64,000 nucleotides of DNA, from assembly GCA_963767685.1 (NCBI GenBank), contig CAVYEZ010000001.1, positions 124,001 through 188,000 on the forward strand. The letters are read 5' to 3'. The notes beneath the pieces were generated by a model. That model did no database searches. It saw only the letters and a list, made by a program, of their open reading frames with translations, and had not been told where the DNA came from. The position numbers were made by a program, and so were the translations under genes. The first letter of the stretch is position 1. Each line of letters starts with the position of its first letter. This stretch comes from Trebonia sp963767685. GTDB lineage: Bacteria > Actinomycetota > Actinomycetes > Streptosporangiales > Streptosporangiaceae. This document shows positions 40,353-48,828 of this stretch, piece after piece.

Positions 40353-41519
40353 ATGGGACGGGTGGTGACTGCCGTGGTGACGCACGGCGGCGCGTGCGCT
40401 GGGGTGGTCGGGCCGTTCCAGGTCGACAACCCGTGGTGGGCCGAGGTCGAGCCCGTGGTGACGCAGCTGGAGGAGACGCTGGGCGTGCCAGCCCTCGTCT
40501 TGCGGCTGCTTACCGTCGAGGGTTCCGACGGGGCCCGCGACGGTCATGTCACTTACCACGCCGAAGCGCTCGAGCCGCCGGGGGACCTGGCCCCCTGCGA
40601 CTTCACCGACGACGACCACCCGCTCCGGCAGCCCTGGGCGCGCGCGGCCGGCCTACGGGAGCTATTCGGGTGGGCCGCCCGGCACGTCGACCTCGCCGGG
40701 CGGCCCGTGCAGCGCAGGACCTGGAACCTGGCCGGCCTGTTCCGCTTGCCGACCGCTGATGGCCCGGTCTGGCTCAAGGCCATCCCCGCCTTCGCCGCCG
40801 CCGAGCCGGCCGCGATCGCCGCGTTCGCCGAGGTCGACCCCGCGCTGGTGCCGGCCGTCCTGGCTAGCGCGCCGGGCCGCCTGCTGCTAGCCGACGTTCC
40901 CGGCGCGGACTGCTGGGACCCGTCCCCCCAGGTCGTTGTGGATGCGGTACATCGCCTGGCCACCGCGCAGGCCCGCATCGGCCGGCCACCGCGTGGTCTC
41001 CCTGACCGCCGCCTGGAGGCCCTGGCCGCAGCCGTCCGTGACCTGCTCGACGGCCCGGTCGGTGCCGAGCTGGGCCCGGCGGAACTGCGCGCCGCCAGGG
41101 GCCTGCAGCGGAGGTGGGAGATGCTGGACGACTGCGGCCTGCCCGACACCGTGGTGCACGGCGACTTCCACCCCGGCAACTGGCGCCGCGGCGACGGCGC
41201 GCCGGTCGTCCTGGACTTTGCCGACGCGCACCTGGGCAATCCCGTGCTCGACGGGCTGCGCGTGATCGACTTCCTGCCGCCAGCCCGGCGCCGCCCGGCG
41301 GCAAGCGCCTGGGCCGCCGCCTGGGCCGCCGCCGTTCCCCGGTCACGTCCCGCCGAGGCGCTGCGGATCGCCGAGCCGCTGGCGCACCTCGCATACGCCG
41401 TGCGTTACCAGGAGTTCCTCGACAACATCGAGCCCAGCGAGCGCGTCTACCACCTCGGTGACCCAGCCGCAGTGATCCGCCAGGCGCTCGCCTGCCCCCG
41501 ACTTGGGGGCGAGACCTGA
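40353..41519 (+). CDS. APH-family phosphotransferase with extra N-terminal domain
   Basis: 388 residues from the ATG at 40353 (MGRVVTAVVTHGGACAGVVG). Residues 1-105 form a small domain of unknown fold (PWWAEVEPVVTQLEETLGVP, ALVLRLLTVEGSDGARDGHV). Residues 105-385 form the kinase: WNLAGLFRLPTADGPVWLKA (Lys of the nucleotide site), catalytic loop VVHGDFHPGNWRRGDG and metal site VVLDFADAHLGNP. All APH residues are present. The extended N-terminus fits a group annotated 'aminoglycoside phosphotransferase family' whose substrate is not known. Convergent with the NmrA gene. Confidence 0.85.
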   Translation: MGRVVTAVVTHGGACAGVVGPFQVDNPWWAEVEPVVTQLEETLGVPALVLRLLTVEGSDGARDGHVTYHAEALEPPGDLAPCDFTDDDHPLRQPWARAAGLRELFGWAARHVDLAGRPVQRRTWNLAGLFRLPTADGPVWLKAIPAFAAAEPAAIAAFAEVDPALVPAVLASAPGRLLLADVPGADCWDPSPQVVVDAVHRLATAQARIGRPPRGLPDRRLEALAAAVRDLLDGPVGAELGPAELRAARGLQRRWEMLDDCGLPDTVVHGDFHPGNWRRGDGAPVVLDFADAHLGNPVLDGLRVIDFLPPARRRPAASAWAAAWAAAVPRSRPAEALRIAEPLAHLAYAVRYQEFLDNIEPSERVYHLGDPAAVIRQALACPRLGGET

Positions 41520-41563
41520 GGATGCCGATGCCCGCAGGTCAGGCCGCATGAACGACTTTGGCG

Positions 41564-42445
41564 TCATGCCTGGACGGCTGGTTTGAGGGTGTCGTGGCAC
41601 CACTGACGGAAACTGGTGGGGGCGGCGGAGTACGGGTCGCGGGGCTCGGCGTCGTAGATTCCGTTGTCCTGCGCCTCGGTCATGTCTGCCATATCCTGCG
41701 CCATCGCCTCGCTCGCGCCACGGCGCAGCATCGCGGCCTGGCGGTCCGCGGCCGGGACCTGGCGGTAGCGGACCGTTCGGCCCAGGGTGCCGGAGATGAC
41801 CTCGGCCATGTCGTCGGGGGTCAGGTTGTCCGGGCTGACCACGGGGACGCTGGCCTGGCCGCTCCAGGAAGTGTCAAGGAGGAGCGCCGCCGCCGCGGCG
41901 GCGACGTCGCGGGTGGCGACGGTCAGCAGCGGCCGGTCCGCGGTGTTCGCCAGGGAGAACGTTCCCTCTTCTTTAATCGCCTGGGCCTGGCGGAGCAGGT
42001 TTTCCATGAAGAACGGCAGGGCCAGCGCCCGGTAGGCCGCGCCGGTGCCCTCCATCAGCTTGTCCATGGCCAGCGCGGCAGAAAGCACACCGGCCTTGCC
42101 CTGGTACCCGTGGCCGAGGGTCGAGACGCCCACCACCCCGGCTCCCACGCCTCTGATCGCCTCGCCGGCAGGGCGGGTGAAGTCCAGGTAGTAGCGCTCG
42201 GCGCTGCCGGGGTGACTGAACGGGCGCGGGGGCACAAGCCAGAACAGGCGGTCAGCGCCGGCGAGCGCCCTGGTGATCGCGTCGGCGTCACCGTGGGAGC
42301 CCGGCACCACCTCAGCACGGGCGCGCACGCGCTCGGGCAGCCGGGAGGGATCGCGGGCGATCACGCGGACCGCCTGGCCGCTGTCCAGGACGCGGTCCAG
42401 AACCTGCCGGCCGATATCGCCGGTCGGCGTTGTGATGACAATCAT
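41564..42445 (-). CDS. NmrA-like NAD(P)-binding protein
   Basis: 293 residues. The N-terminal MIVITTPTGDIGRQVLDRVL carries the Rossmann motif (TPTGDIG, equivalent to TGxxGxxG), followed by VRVIARDPSRLPERVRARAE and ADRLFWLVPPRPFSHPGSAE. The C-terminal half (SPDNLTPDDMAEVISGTLGR, TVRYRQVPAADRQAAMLRRG) matches NmrA/HSCARG-type atypical SDRs that sense NADPH or modify quinones or sugars. It is divergent from a LysR gene across 121 bases, the classic arrangement of a LysR target. Confidence 0.9.
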   Translation of the reverse strand: MIVITTPTGDIGRQVLDRVLDSGQAVRVIARDPSRLPERVRARAEVVPGSHGDADAITRALAGADRLFWLVPPRPFSHPGSAERYYLDFTRPAGEAIRGVGAGVVGVSTLGHGYQGKAGVLSAALAMDKLMEGTGAAYRALALPFFMENLLRQAQAIKEEGTFSLANTADRPLLTVATRDVAAAAAALLLDTSWSGQASVPVVSPDNLTPDDMAEVISGTLGRTVRYRQVPAADRQAAMLRRGASEAMAQDMADMTEAQDNGIYDAEPRDPYSAAPTSFRQWCHDTLKPAVQA

Positions 42446-42566
42446 GAGTACCTCCGGGAGACGGCGGCAGCGGAATCCCCGGGGCCGCTGCCGGGCAGCA
42501 CCCAGCTAACCGGGCTCGACGGCGCAGGTGAAGGACCGATCCGGTCGTCATTGGTACCCTGGAAGT
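42446..42566. promoter_or_regulatory. Divergent promoter region of NmrA and LysR genes
   Basis: A 121-base divergent intergenic region that should contain the LysR binding site (T-N11-A dyad) for both promoters. I could not single out one dyad by eye. Confidence 0.3.
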
Positions 42567-43473
42567 ATGAATGAGCTGGAAGTGCGGCAGCTCCGGTACT
42601 TCGTCGCGGTCGCCGAGGAACTGCACTTCGGGCGCGCGGCCGCCCGGCTGGGCATGGCGCAGCCCCCGCTGTCCCGCGCGATCCGGGACCTTGAACGGCA
42701 GCTCGGCGTGACGCTGCTTGAGCGGACCACCCGGCAGGTCAGGCTCACTACGGCCGGGGAGGTCCTGCTGCGCGACGCCCGGACCGCCCTTGAGGCGGTC
42801 ACCGCCGCCGCCCGCAGGGCCCGCCAGGCGGGCAGTCCGTCGCCGCGGCCTGCGGGTCGCCCTCAAGGCCGACGTCGACGGCGGCCTGCTGCCGCAGATC
42901 CTCGACGCCTACTGCGCCGACAACGCGGCCCTGCCGCCGGAGCTGGTACTCGGAGGATTCGGCGAGCAGCCGCAGGCGCTGCGCGACGGCCGCGCTGACG
43001 TGGGACTCCTGCTGCGCCCCTTCGATGACCGCGGCCTGGACAGCGAGCCGCTGCTGACCGAGCCGCTCCTGGCCGCCCTGGCCGCCGCCGACCCGCTGGC
43101 CGCGCGGACGCGGCTGTGCCTGGCCGACCTGGCCGGCCGCAGGCTCCCCGGCGGATCCCCGGCAAGCCACGGCCGGCCCGCCGGACACCGCCGGGCCGGC
43201 CAGGCGCCGCCGGCCTCGAACCTGTCCGAGATCTTCAGCCTCGTCGAGACGGGCAGCGTCGTGTTCTTCGCGCCTGCCTCGGTGGCCCGGCGCTATCCGC
43301 GACCCGGGATCGCCTACCGGCCGGTCAGCGACCTCCCGGACTCCACGCTGGCCGTGGCCTGGCCCCAGGACGCGCGCTCGCCGGCCGTCGCCGCCTTCGT
43401 GCGCGCCGCCTTCACGGTCGCTGCCACCGCGCAAGAACAAGCAGACCCCGTAACGCAGAGCGCGGCCACCTGA
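42567..43473 (+). pseudogene. LysR-family transcriptional regulator, frameshifted
   Basis: The ATG at 42567 starts a complete LysR winged helix (MNELEVRQLRYFVAVAEELH, FGRAAARLGMAQPPLSRAIR, LLERTTRQVRLTTAGEVLL). At about 42840 the frame changes and the co-inducer domain continues in the other frame (VALKADVDGGLLPQILDAYC, FGEQPQALRDGRADVGLLLR, IFSLVETGSVVFFAPASVAR) to 43473. Together they give about 300 residues, the normal LysR length. It would regulate itself and the divergent NmrA-like gene in response to a small molecule. Confidence 0.88.
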
Positions 43474-43724
43474 AAGCGGCATCACGGGCAACGAAGCCTC
43501 TACTACTCAGGTATCCCCTCGCTGTTCACGTGGTGCTCAAGCAGGACACTCGATGCTCGTCTAGATCGGTTCCCTGCAACTTTGCCGTGTCCCTGGCGCC
43601 TGCCGGTAGCAAATCCTATGGCCGGGTCGCCTACAGTGAGCAGGCAACCACTCTTGCTGCCCCGCAAGTGGCAGGATCGGGTAGCAGGTGGATCGCCGGC
43701 CGAGGGAAGGTCAGCGGGCCTGCA
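43474..43724. other. Intergenic stretch without a recognised gene
   Basis: Between the convergent ends of LysR and the methyltransferase gene, base composition drops slightly and no protein-like frame is visible on either strand. Confidence 0.4.
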
Positions 43725-44567
43725 TTAAGGCTTGCGGCCGACCGCGCACCAGAAGGTTGACTTGCCGGCGCCGTCGGCGGCCGGGCCGGGGTGCCATTCC
43801 TCGGCCCGCACCAGCCCCGGTTCCACTAGGTCCAGGCCATCGAAGAACCGGCTGACCTGCTCGCGGCTGCGGAAGCCGGGCTCCAGGTGGACCATCTGGG
43901 TCACGATGTCCCGGACGCTGGCGAGCGTCTGCCGGTCCAGGAGGTCTGAGCCCGCGTGCGAGATGGCGAGGTAGCTGCCGGACGGCACGGCGTCCATGAT
44001 CCGGGCCACGATCGCGTGCGGGTCGTCGGAGTCCGGGATCGCGTGCAGGACGGCAAGCAAAGTGACCGCTACCGGGCGGGTGAAGTCGAGCAACTGGCGG
44101 GCCTGGGCGAGGATCGTGGGAGTGTCGCGCAGGTCCGCCTCGATGTATTCCGTGGCGCCTGACTCGCTGCTGGTCAGCAGCGCGCGGGCGTGGGCGAGCA
44201 CCACCGGGTCGTAGTCCACGTAGACCACCCGCGACTCCGGCGCGGCCGCCTGGGCGACCTCGTGGGTATTGCCCGCCGTCGGGATGCCGGTGCCGATGTC
44301 CAGGAACTGGCGGATCCCCGCGCCGGCGGCAAGGTAGCGGACAGCGCGCCCGAGGAACGCGCGGTTCGCCCGGCAGCTGACGGCGACCCCGGGGTCGGCC
44401 TGGAGCCATGCCTCCACGGCCGCCCGGTCGGCGGCGTAGTTGTCCTTGCCGCCGAGCACGTAATCGTACATCCGGGCCTGGTGCGCCACGCTGGTGTCGA
44501 ACGGCAGTGACCTGCCGCCGCCGGGCGCGTCGGCTCCGCTGCGTACGAGCGGCTGGTCAGCTGCCAT
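43725..44567 (-). CDS. SAM-dependent methyltransferase, DUF574 (Methyltransf_19) type
   Basis: 280 residues; second member of this family in the window. SVAHQARMYDYVLGGKDNYA and ADRAAVEAWLQADPGVAVSC near the N-terminus, motif I FLDIGTGIPTAGNTHEVAQA (88-107), SRVVYVDYDPVVLAHARALL, FTRPVAVTLLAVLHAIPDSD and MDAVPSGSYLAISHAGSDLL are all DUF574 signatures. The C-terminus PGLVRAEEWHPGP leads to a final strand FWCAVGRKP. The methyl acceptor is unknown. Compared with the 30149 copy it keeps the KDNYAAD and TGIPTAGNTHE blocks of the most common subgroup. Confidence 0.93.
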   Translation of the reverse strand: MAADQPLVRSGADAPGGGRSLPFDTSVAHQARMYDYVLGGKDNYAADRAAVEAWLQADPGVAVSCRANRAFLGRAVRYLAAGAGIRQFLDIGTGIPTAGNTHEVAQAAAPESRVVYVDYDPVVLAHARALLTSSESGATEYIEADLRDTPTILAQARQLLDFTRPVAVTLLAVLHAIPDSDDPHAIVARIMDAVPSGSYLAISHAGSDLLDRQTLASVRDIVTQMVHLEPGFRSREQVSRFFDGLDLVEPGLVRAEEWHPGPAADGAGKSTFWCAVGRKP

Positions 44568-44739
44568 GGGAACGCCTTTCTCAGCGGGGTCCTGGCCGTG
44601 CCGCGCCGGCGGCCTGCCCCCGGCCGGGCTGAGATCCGGGAAGCTGCAGGGCCGACGCCACCCGTCGTATGTTACGCAACTAGCGGCGCCCGCCGAGAAG
44701 CCTTACGGGCGGAGCGCGGCCTGGGACTAGGCTCCGCTT

Positions 44740-44840
44740 ATGGCGCGCTTGTTCCATGTCAGTTCGGCCGCGAACCGGGAATCGATCCTGGCCCACGGAC
44801 TGGACTGGACACGGATGGGGGCTGCCCCGGGCATCGCCGG
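44740..44840 (+). pseudogene. N-terminal remnant of an actinobacterial hypothetical protein
   Basis: From the ATG at 44740 about 34 residues (MARLFHVSSAANRESILAHG, LDWTRMGAAPGIAG) look like the start of a widespread hypothetical protein (RLFHVSSxxNRxSILxHGLD). After about 44840 the sequence belongs to the opposite-strand YciI gene end, so the gene is truncated. Confidence 0.5.
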
Positions 44841-44851
44841 CAGGGACCGTA

Positions 44852-45178
44852 CTAGCCCTGGGCGGGCAGGCGCTTGCGGGACCGTCCGTCGAGCCACAGG
44901 GTCCAGGGACGGACTTGCCTGATCCGGAACACGCCGTGGACCGTCCACGGGTCCGCATCGAAGGCCGACCGGACGGCGGCCTCGTCAGCGGCCTCGACGG
45001 CCAGGAGCGCCAGGTCCTCGCCATCGCCGCCGCCGATCGGCCCGCCGAGGATGATGATCCCGCGGTCGACGAGCTCATCGGCGAATGCGGCGTGCTGGTC
45101 CCAGAACGGCTGCTCGCGGATGTCCCTGGCGTGATCCCAGCCCGCATCCCTGGCCGTCGTGACGGCGAATACCGGCAT
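44852..45178 (-). CDS. YciI-like protein
   Basis: Start at the ATG at 45178 (MPVFAVTTARDAGWDHARDI), with GGGAGGAA upstream; 108 residues. YciI marks: FWDQHAAFADELVDRGIIIL (catalytic-type His-Asp region), GGPIGGGDGEDLALLAVEAA and FDADPWTVHGVFRIRQVRPW. The family adopts a ferredoxin-like fold and some members act as dehydrochlorinase-like enzymes, but most are unassigned. It lies 45 bases downstream of the RpoD-like gene stop on the same strand and may be co-transcribed. Confidence 0.88.
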   Translation of the reverse strand: MPVFAVTTARDAGWDHARDIREQPFWDQHAAFADELVDRGIIILGGPIGGGDGEDLALLAVEAADEAAVRSAFDADPWTVHGVFRIRQVRPWTLWLDGRSRKRLPAQG

Positions 45179-45223
45179 CGTTCCTCCCGCCCAGTCGGCT
45201 CCTTCCAAGCTAGTCCAGTCAAG

Positions 45224-46300
45224 CTAGTCCAGGTAGTCGCGCAGTACCTGGGAGCGGGACGGGTGGCGCAGCTTCAGCATCGTCTTCGACTCGATCTGGC
45301 GGATCCGCTCGCGGGTGACGCCGTAGACCTTGCCGATCTCGTCCAGCGTCTTCGGCTGGCCGTCGGCCAGACCGAAGCGCATCGAGACCACGCCCGCCTC
45401 GCGCTCGGAGAGCGTGGCGAGGACCGAGTGCAGCTGCTCCTGGAGCAGGGTAAACGAGACCGCCTCGCCGGGCTGGATCGCCTCGGTGTCCTCGATCAGG
45501 TCCCCGAACTCGCTGTCCCCCTCTTCACCCAGCGGGGTATGCAGGGAGATCGGCTCGCGGCCGTACTGCTGTACCTCGACGACCTTTTCCGGGGTGAGGT
45601 CGAGCTCGACCGCCAGCTCTTCCGGGGTCGGCTCGCGGCCCAGGTCCTGAAGCATCTGCCGCTGCACCCGGGCCAGCTTGTTGATCACCTCGACCATGTG
45701 CACCGGGATCCGGATCGTCCGGGCCTGGTCGGCCATCGCCCGGGTGATCGCCTGCCGGATCCACCAGGTCGCGTACGTCGAGAACTTGTAGCCCTTGGTG
45801 TAGTCGAACTTCTCCACCGCCCGGATCAGCCCCAGGTTGCCCTCCTGGATCAGGTCCAGGAACAGCATCCCGCGCCCGGTGTACCGCTTCGCCAGCGACA
45901 CGACCAGCCGCAAGTTCGCCTCAAGCAGGTGATCCTTGGCCCGGCGGCCGTCCTCGGCGACCCACTCCAGGTCCATCCGCGCGTCGCGGGGCAGGGTCTC
46001 CTTGGCTTCGGCGAGCTTGTCCTCGGCGAACAGGCCGGCCTCGATCCGCTTGGCCAGGTCCACCTCCTGCTCGGCGTTGAGCAGCGGGACCTTGCCGATC
46101 TGCTTCAGGTAGTCCTTGACCGGGTCCGCGGTCGCGCCCGCGACCGCCACCCGCGCGGCCGGCAGGTCTTCGTCATCATCACTGAAGACCAAGACCTCCT
46201 CGTCCTCGCCGCTCGCCTCGGCGGGCGGCTTGCCTGTCTCAGGTGCCCCAGGGTCTTCGGGTCCGCCCGGTACCTCCACCTCGCCGGCGTCGCCGACCAC
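45224..46300 (-). CDS. RNA polymerase sigma factor, RpoD/SigA (HrdB) type
   Basis: From a GTG at 46300 the frame encodes 358 residues with regions 1.2 (DPVKDYLKQIGKVPLLNAEQ), 2.1-2.4 (LRLVVSLAKRYTGRGMLFLD, LIQEGNLGLIRAVEKFDYTK, YKFSTYATWWIRQAITRAMA), 3 (RIPVHMVEVINKLARVQRQM) and 4 (LATLSEREAGVVSMRFGL, IGKVYGVTRERIRQIESKTM, KLRHPSRSQVLRDYLD). This is a primary-sigma-like protein. An acidic and basic N-terminal extension is encoded upstream in another frame (46301-46838), so the true protein is probably about 538 residues with one indel near 46305. Without the usual primary-sigma gene neighbours it could be a paralogue (HrdA/C/D type). Confidence 0.88.
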   Translation of the reverse strand: MVGDAGEVEVPGGPEDPGAPETGKPPAEASGEDEEVLVFSDDDEDLPAARVAVAGATADPVKDYLKQIGKVPLLNAEQEVDLAKRIEAGLFAEDKLAEAKETLPRDARMDLEWVAEDGRRAKDHLLEANLRLVVSLAKRYTGRGMLFLDLIQEGNLGLIRAVEKFDYTKGYKFSTYATWWIRQAITRAMADQARTIRIPVHMVEVINKLARVQRQMLQDLGREPTPEELAVELDLTPEKVVEVQQYGREPISLHTPLGEEGDSEFGDLIEDTEAIQPGEAVSFTLLQEQLHSVLATLSEREAGVVSMRFGLADGQPKTLDEIGKVYGVTRERIRQIESKTMLKLRHPSRSQVLRDYLD

Positions 46301-46838
46301 CTCGGCCTCGGCGCTGCTCGCCGGCCAACGCGTCCGCGTCTCCGGCCAGCACCTCGGCGTCGCCGACCAGGTCGTCCGCGTCGCCGATCAGGTCGCCGGC
46401 GTCGTCGTCCAGGTCGCCGGCCATCTCGCTGTCCTCGCCGATGTCGTCGGCGAGGACAGCGAGGACGGTGAGCGTGGCCTGGAGGTCGGCGTCGTCGGCG
46501 TCGAGACCGCTGAAGTCGCCCGGGTCCGCGCTGGTATCCAGATCGGCCTCGTCGGGTTCCTCCGCCGTGATCTCGCCGGGTTCCTCCGCCGTCGGTTCCT
46601 CCGCGATCAGGCCGCCGTCAGCGGCGGAACGTACCCCTGAACCGCGTTTACCCGAGCTCACGGGACCAGGGCCGTCGGGCCGTGGAACCGCCAGGAACGC
46701 CTGGATCCCGGAGGCTTCGGGCCCCACCGCCCGAACCTCCGTGGCTTGGGGCCCCTGGCCCGAGGGCGTGGAGCCCTGCCTGCGCTCACGCTCCGCCCGG
46801 CGCTTGGCCTTGCCTTGCCTTGTATTACGCCTGCTCAT
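46301..46838 (-). other. Probable N-terminal extension of the RpoD-like sigma factor (different frame)
   Basis: An ATG at 46838 with AGGAGG upstream starts MSRRNTRQGKAKRRAERERR and continues into a strongly acidic stretch (EEPTAEEPGEITAEEPDEAD, DDADDLVGDAEVLAGDADAL). A one-base change near 46305 joins it to the sigma frame (AEAEVVGDAGEVEV). Basic-acidic N-termini of this kind precede region 1.2 in actinobacterial HrdB. DNA-level repeats of GTCGCCGGCGTC-like units make the acidic part slippage-prone. Confidence 0.6.
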
Positions 46839-46885
46839 CCCGTCGCCTCCTAGACCACCGCGACAAGAGACACCGATAACAACAT

Positions 46886-46898
46886 CCCCAAATTGGGG
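46886..46898. promoter_or_regulatory. Short dyad upstream of the RpoD-like gene
   Basis: CCCCAAATTGGGG (6-base arms, one-base centre) lies 48 bases upstream of the extended start at 46838, in a locally AT-richer stretch. A candidate operator or part of a promoter. Confidence 0.3.
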
Positions 46899-47156
46899 CA
46901 TCATAGCCGCAAGAGCTTGGTACACCATCCCTACGCCCGGCGTGAGTCAGGTGCGGAAGCCGCGCAGGACCGTCGAAGACACGGCCGTCAGCCCCGGCTG
47001 CGCGGGCAGCAGCGTCGTGATGCCCTGGGCCGCCCAGTGTCATGGGGGCCGGCGGGAGTCACCACGACCCCGTTCGGGATATGGCCCTGGTAACTGACAT
47101 CCCGGGTGCTCAGCCCTACGCTATGGAGCAAGATCCGGGCTCTCGACGGGGGGCGT
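46899..47156. other. Divergent intergenic region between sigma factor and phosphoesterase
   Basis: About 260 bases without a protein-like frame; probably contains both promoters. No clear hexamers identified. Confidence 0.4.
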
Positions 47157-48767
47157 ATGACCGACATCCGCTATGTCATCCTGTCCGACCTGCACTTCGG
47201 GGCTGAGAACAGCGTGCTGACCGCGCTCAACGAGCGGCCCGCGACCGCCGACAGCACCGGCTTCAGCGCCGATCCGCAGCGGCCCAGTCCGCTGCTCAGC
47301 GGCCTGGTCGACGGGCTGCGCGAGCTCACCCGCGGGCAGGACCGGCCGCCGACCCTCATCCTGGCGGGCGACATCCTGGACCTGGCGCTGTCGTTCGACG
47401 CGGAGTGCTCCATGGTGTTCCGCCTGTTCGCGCACCTGGCCTTCAGCGACGGCTCACCCGCGTTCGACCCGGTCATCCACTACGTGCCAGGCAACCACGA
47501 CCATCACGAGTGGGAGATCACCCGCGAGAACCAGTACGTGACCTACGTCTGCGGCCAGCCCGGCGACGCCGAGCTAGTCGCCCCCTGGCACACCACGAAG
47601 CTGGTGCCGGCGGCAGAGCACCCCGTCGCCAACTCCACCCTGCTGACCGGCCTCGCCCGCAGCCAGCCAGGCGGCACCGGAGTCTCCGTCGAGGTCTCCT
47701 ACCCGAACCTCGCCCTGCGGACCCCCGACGGGCGCCGTTGCCTGGTCGTGAGCCACGGGCACTTCACCGAGTCGATCTACACGCTGATGTCGCAGCTGCG
47801 GAACATCCTCTACCCCGGCCAGCGGCCGGGTCCGATGGAGGACATCGATCGCCTCGAGGAGGAGAACTTCGCCTGGATCGACTTCTTCTGGTCCACGCTC
47901 GGCCGGTCCGGTCAGGTCGGCACGGACATGGGCCTGATCTACGCGGACCTGACCAGCACGCAGGACCTCGACGGGCTCGTGGCGAACCTGGTCGCGGCGA
48001 TGACGACCAAGAGCCCGGGCTGGCTGCGCACGCCGGAGCGGTGGGTGCTGAACGAGGTCTTGCGGCGCGAGTTCGGCAAGGTGGCCAAGAGCGAGCGCGG
48101 CACCCCCACGGTGGCGCTGACCGCCGCGGGCCAGACCGGGCTGCGGAACTACCTGGAGGGCCCGGTCCGCGGCCAGCTGCGGCAGCAGCTGGGACAGGTG
48201 CCGGAGGAGGTCGCGTTCGTGTACGGCCACACCCACAAGCCGTTCGTCGACCAGTGGTCCGTGCCCGGCTTCCCGTCCCCGGTCGCCATCGCCAACACCG
48301 GCGGATGGGTCGTGGACACCGCGACACCAGCCCCGGTCCAGGGGGGCGTGGCGGTGCTGGTCAACGACGACCTCGACGCCGCGTCGCTGCAGTTCTACCG
48401 GCAGGGCACCGATTCTGCGCCGGTCCCGGCGCAGCTCCTGCCGCCGCCGGCGGCCGGCCGCCGTCCGCCTGGCACGCCGAGCTGGCCGGGCGGATCGACC
48501 CGGCGGCGGCGACGTGGACGGCGGTGTCCGAGTCCGCCGCGGAGCTCGTGGCCCAGCGCCACCGGCTCCAGGCCGCCACCGTGGCCCTGCGCGACGCCAG
48601 GCGCGCGGACCGTCCCTAGCAAGAGTCATCCGAACGGAAGCGGCCCTTCGCCCAGTCCCGCACCGCTGCTCTCCTGGGTGCCTCACACCACCGGGCGCGT
48701 AGTCCCGCACCGTCGACAGCAGGTCAGACAGCCCGGCCAGGTCATCACTGAGATAAGCCATCCATGA
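47157..48767 (+). CDS. Calcineurin-like metallophosphoesterase, C-terminal tail frameshifted
   Basis: ATG at 47157 (MTDIRYVILSDLHFG). The metal-binding set is complete: DxH at Asp11-His13, GDxxD in LAGDILDLAL (Asp72), GNHD at 112-115 (PGNHDHHEWE), a histidine in VVSHGHF and GHxH in VYGHTHKPFVD. This is a class of large (about 490 residues) actinobacterial phosphoesterases of unknown substrate. After about 48460 the open frame becomes Arg/Pro-rich, whereas the +1 frame gives AWHAELAGRIDPAAATWTAV and LVAQRHRLQAATVALRDARR with a stop at 48617-48619, a more natural ending. So the real end is probably 48619 with one indel in the tail; the catalytic core is intact. Confidence 0.87.
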   Translation: MTDIRYVILSDLHFGAENSVLTALNERPATADSTGFSADPQRPSPLLSGLVDGLRELTRGQDRPPTLILAGDILDLALSFDAECSMVFRLFAHLAFSDGSPAFDPVIHYVPGNHDHHEWEITRENQYVTYVCGQPGDAELVAPWHTTKLVPAAEHPVANSTLLTGLARSQPGGTGVSVEVSYPNLALRTPDGRRCLVVSHGHFTESIYTLMSQLRNILYPGQRPGPMEDIDRLEEENFAWIDFFWSTLGRSGQVGTDMGLIYADLTSTQDLDGLVANLVAAMTTKSPGWLRTPERWVLNEVLRREFGKVAKSERGTPTVALTAAGQTGLRNYLEGPVRGQLRQQLGQVPEEVAFVYGHTHKPFVDQWSVPGFPSPVAIANTGGWVVDTATPAPVQGGVAVLVNDDLDAASLQFYRQGTDSAPVPAQLLPPPAAGRRPPGTPSWPGGSTRRRRRGRRCPSPPRSSWPSATGSRPPPWPCATPGARTVPSKSHPNGSGPSPSPAPLLSWVPHTTGRVVPHRRQQVRQPGQVITEISHP

Positions 48768-48828
48768 ACGGGAGGCTAGGCCCCCCGCCACTTGAGCGTC
48801 ATGGGTCCAATCTCGCTAAACTGGAGCA

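Noticed and set aside
44756..46471. A 571-codon plus-strand frame
   Set aside because: Antisense to the YciI and sigma factor genes; no family similarity.
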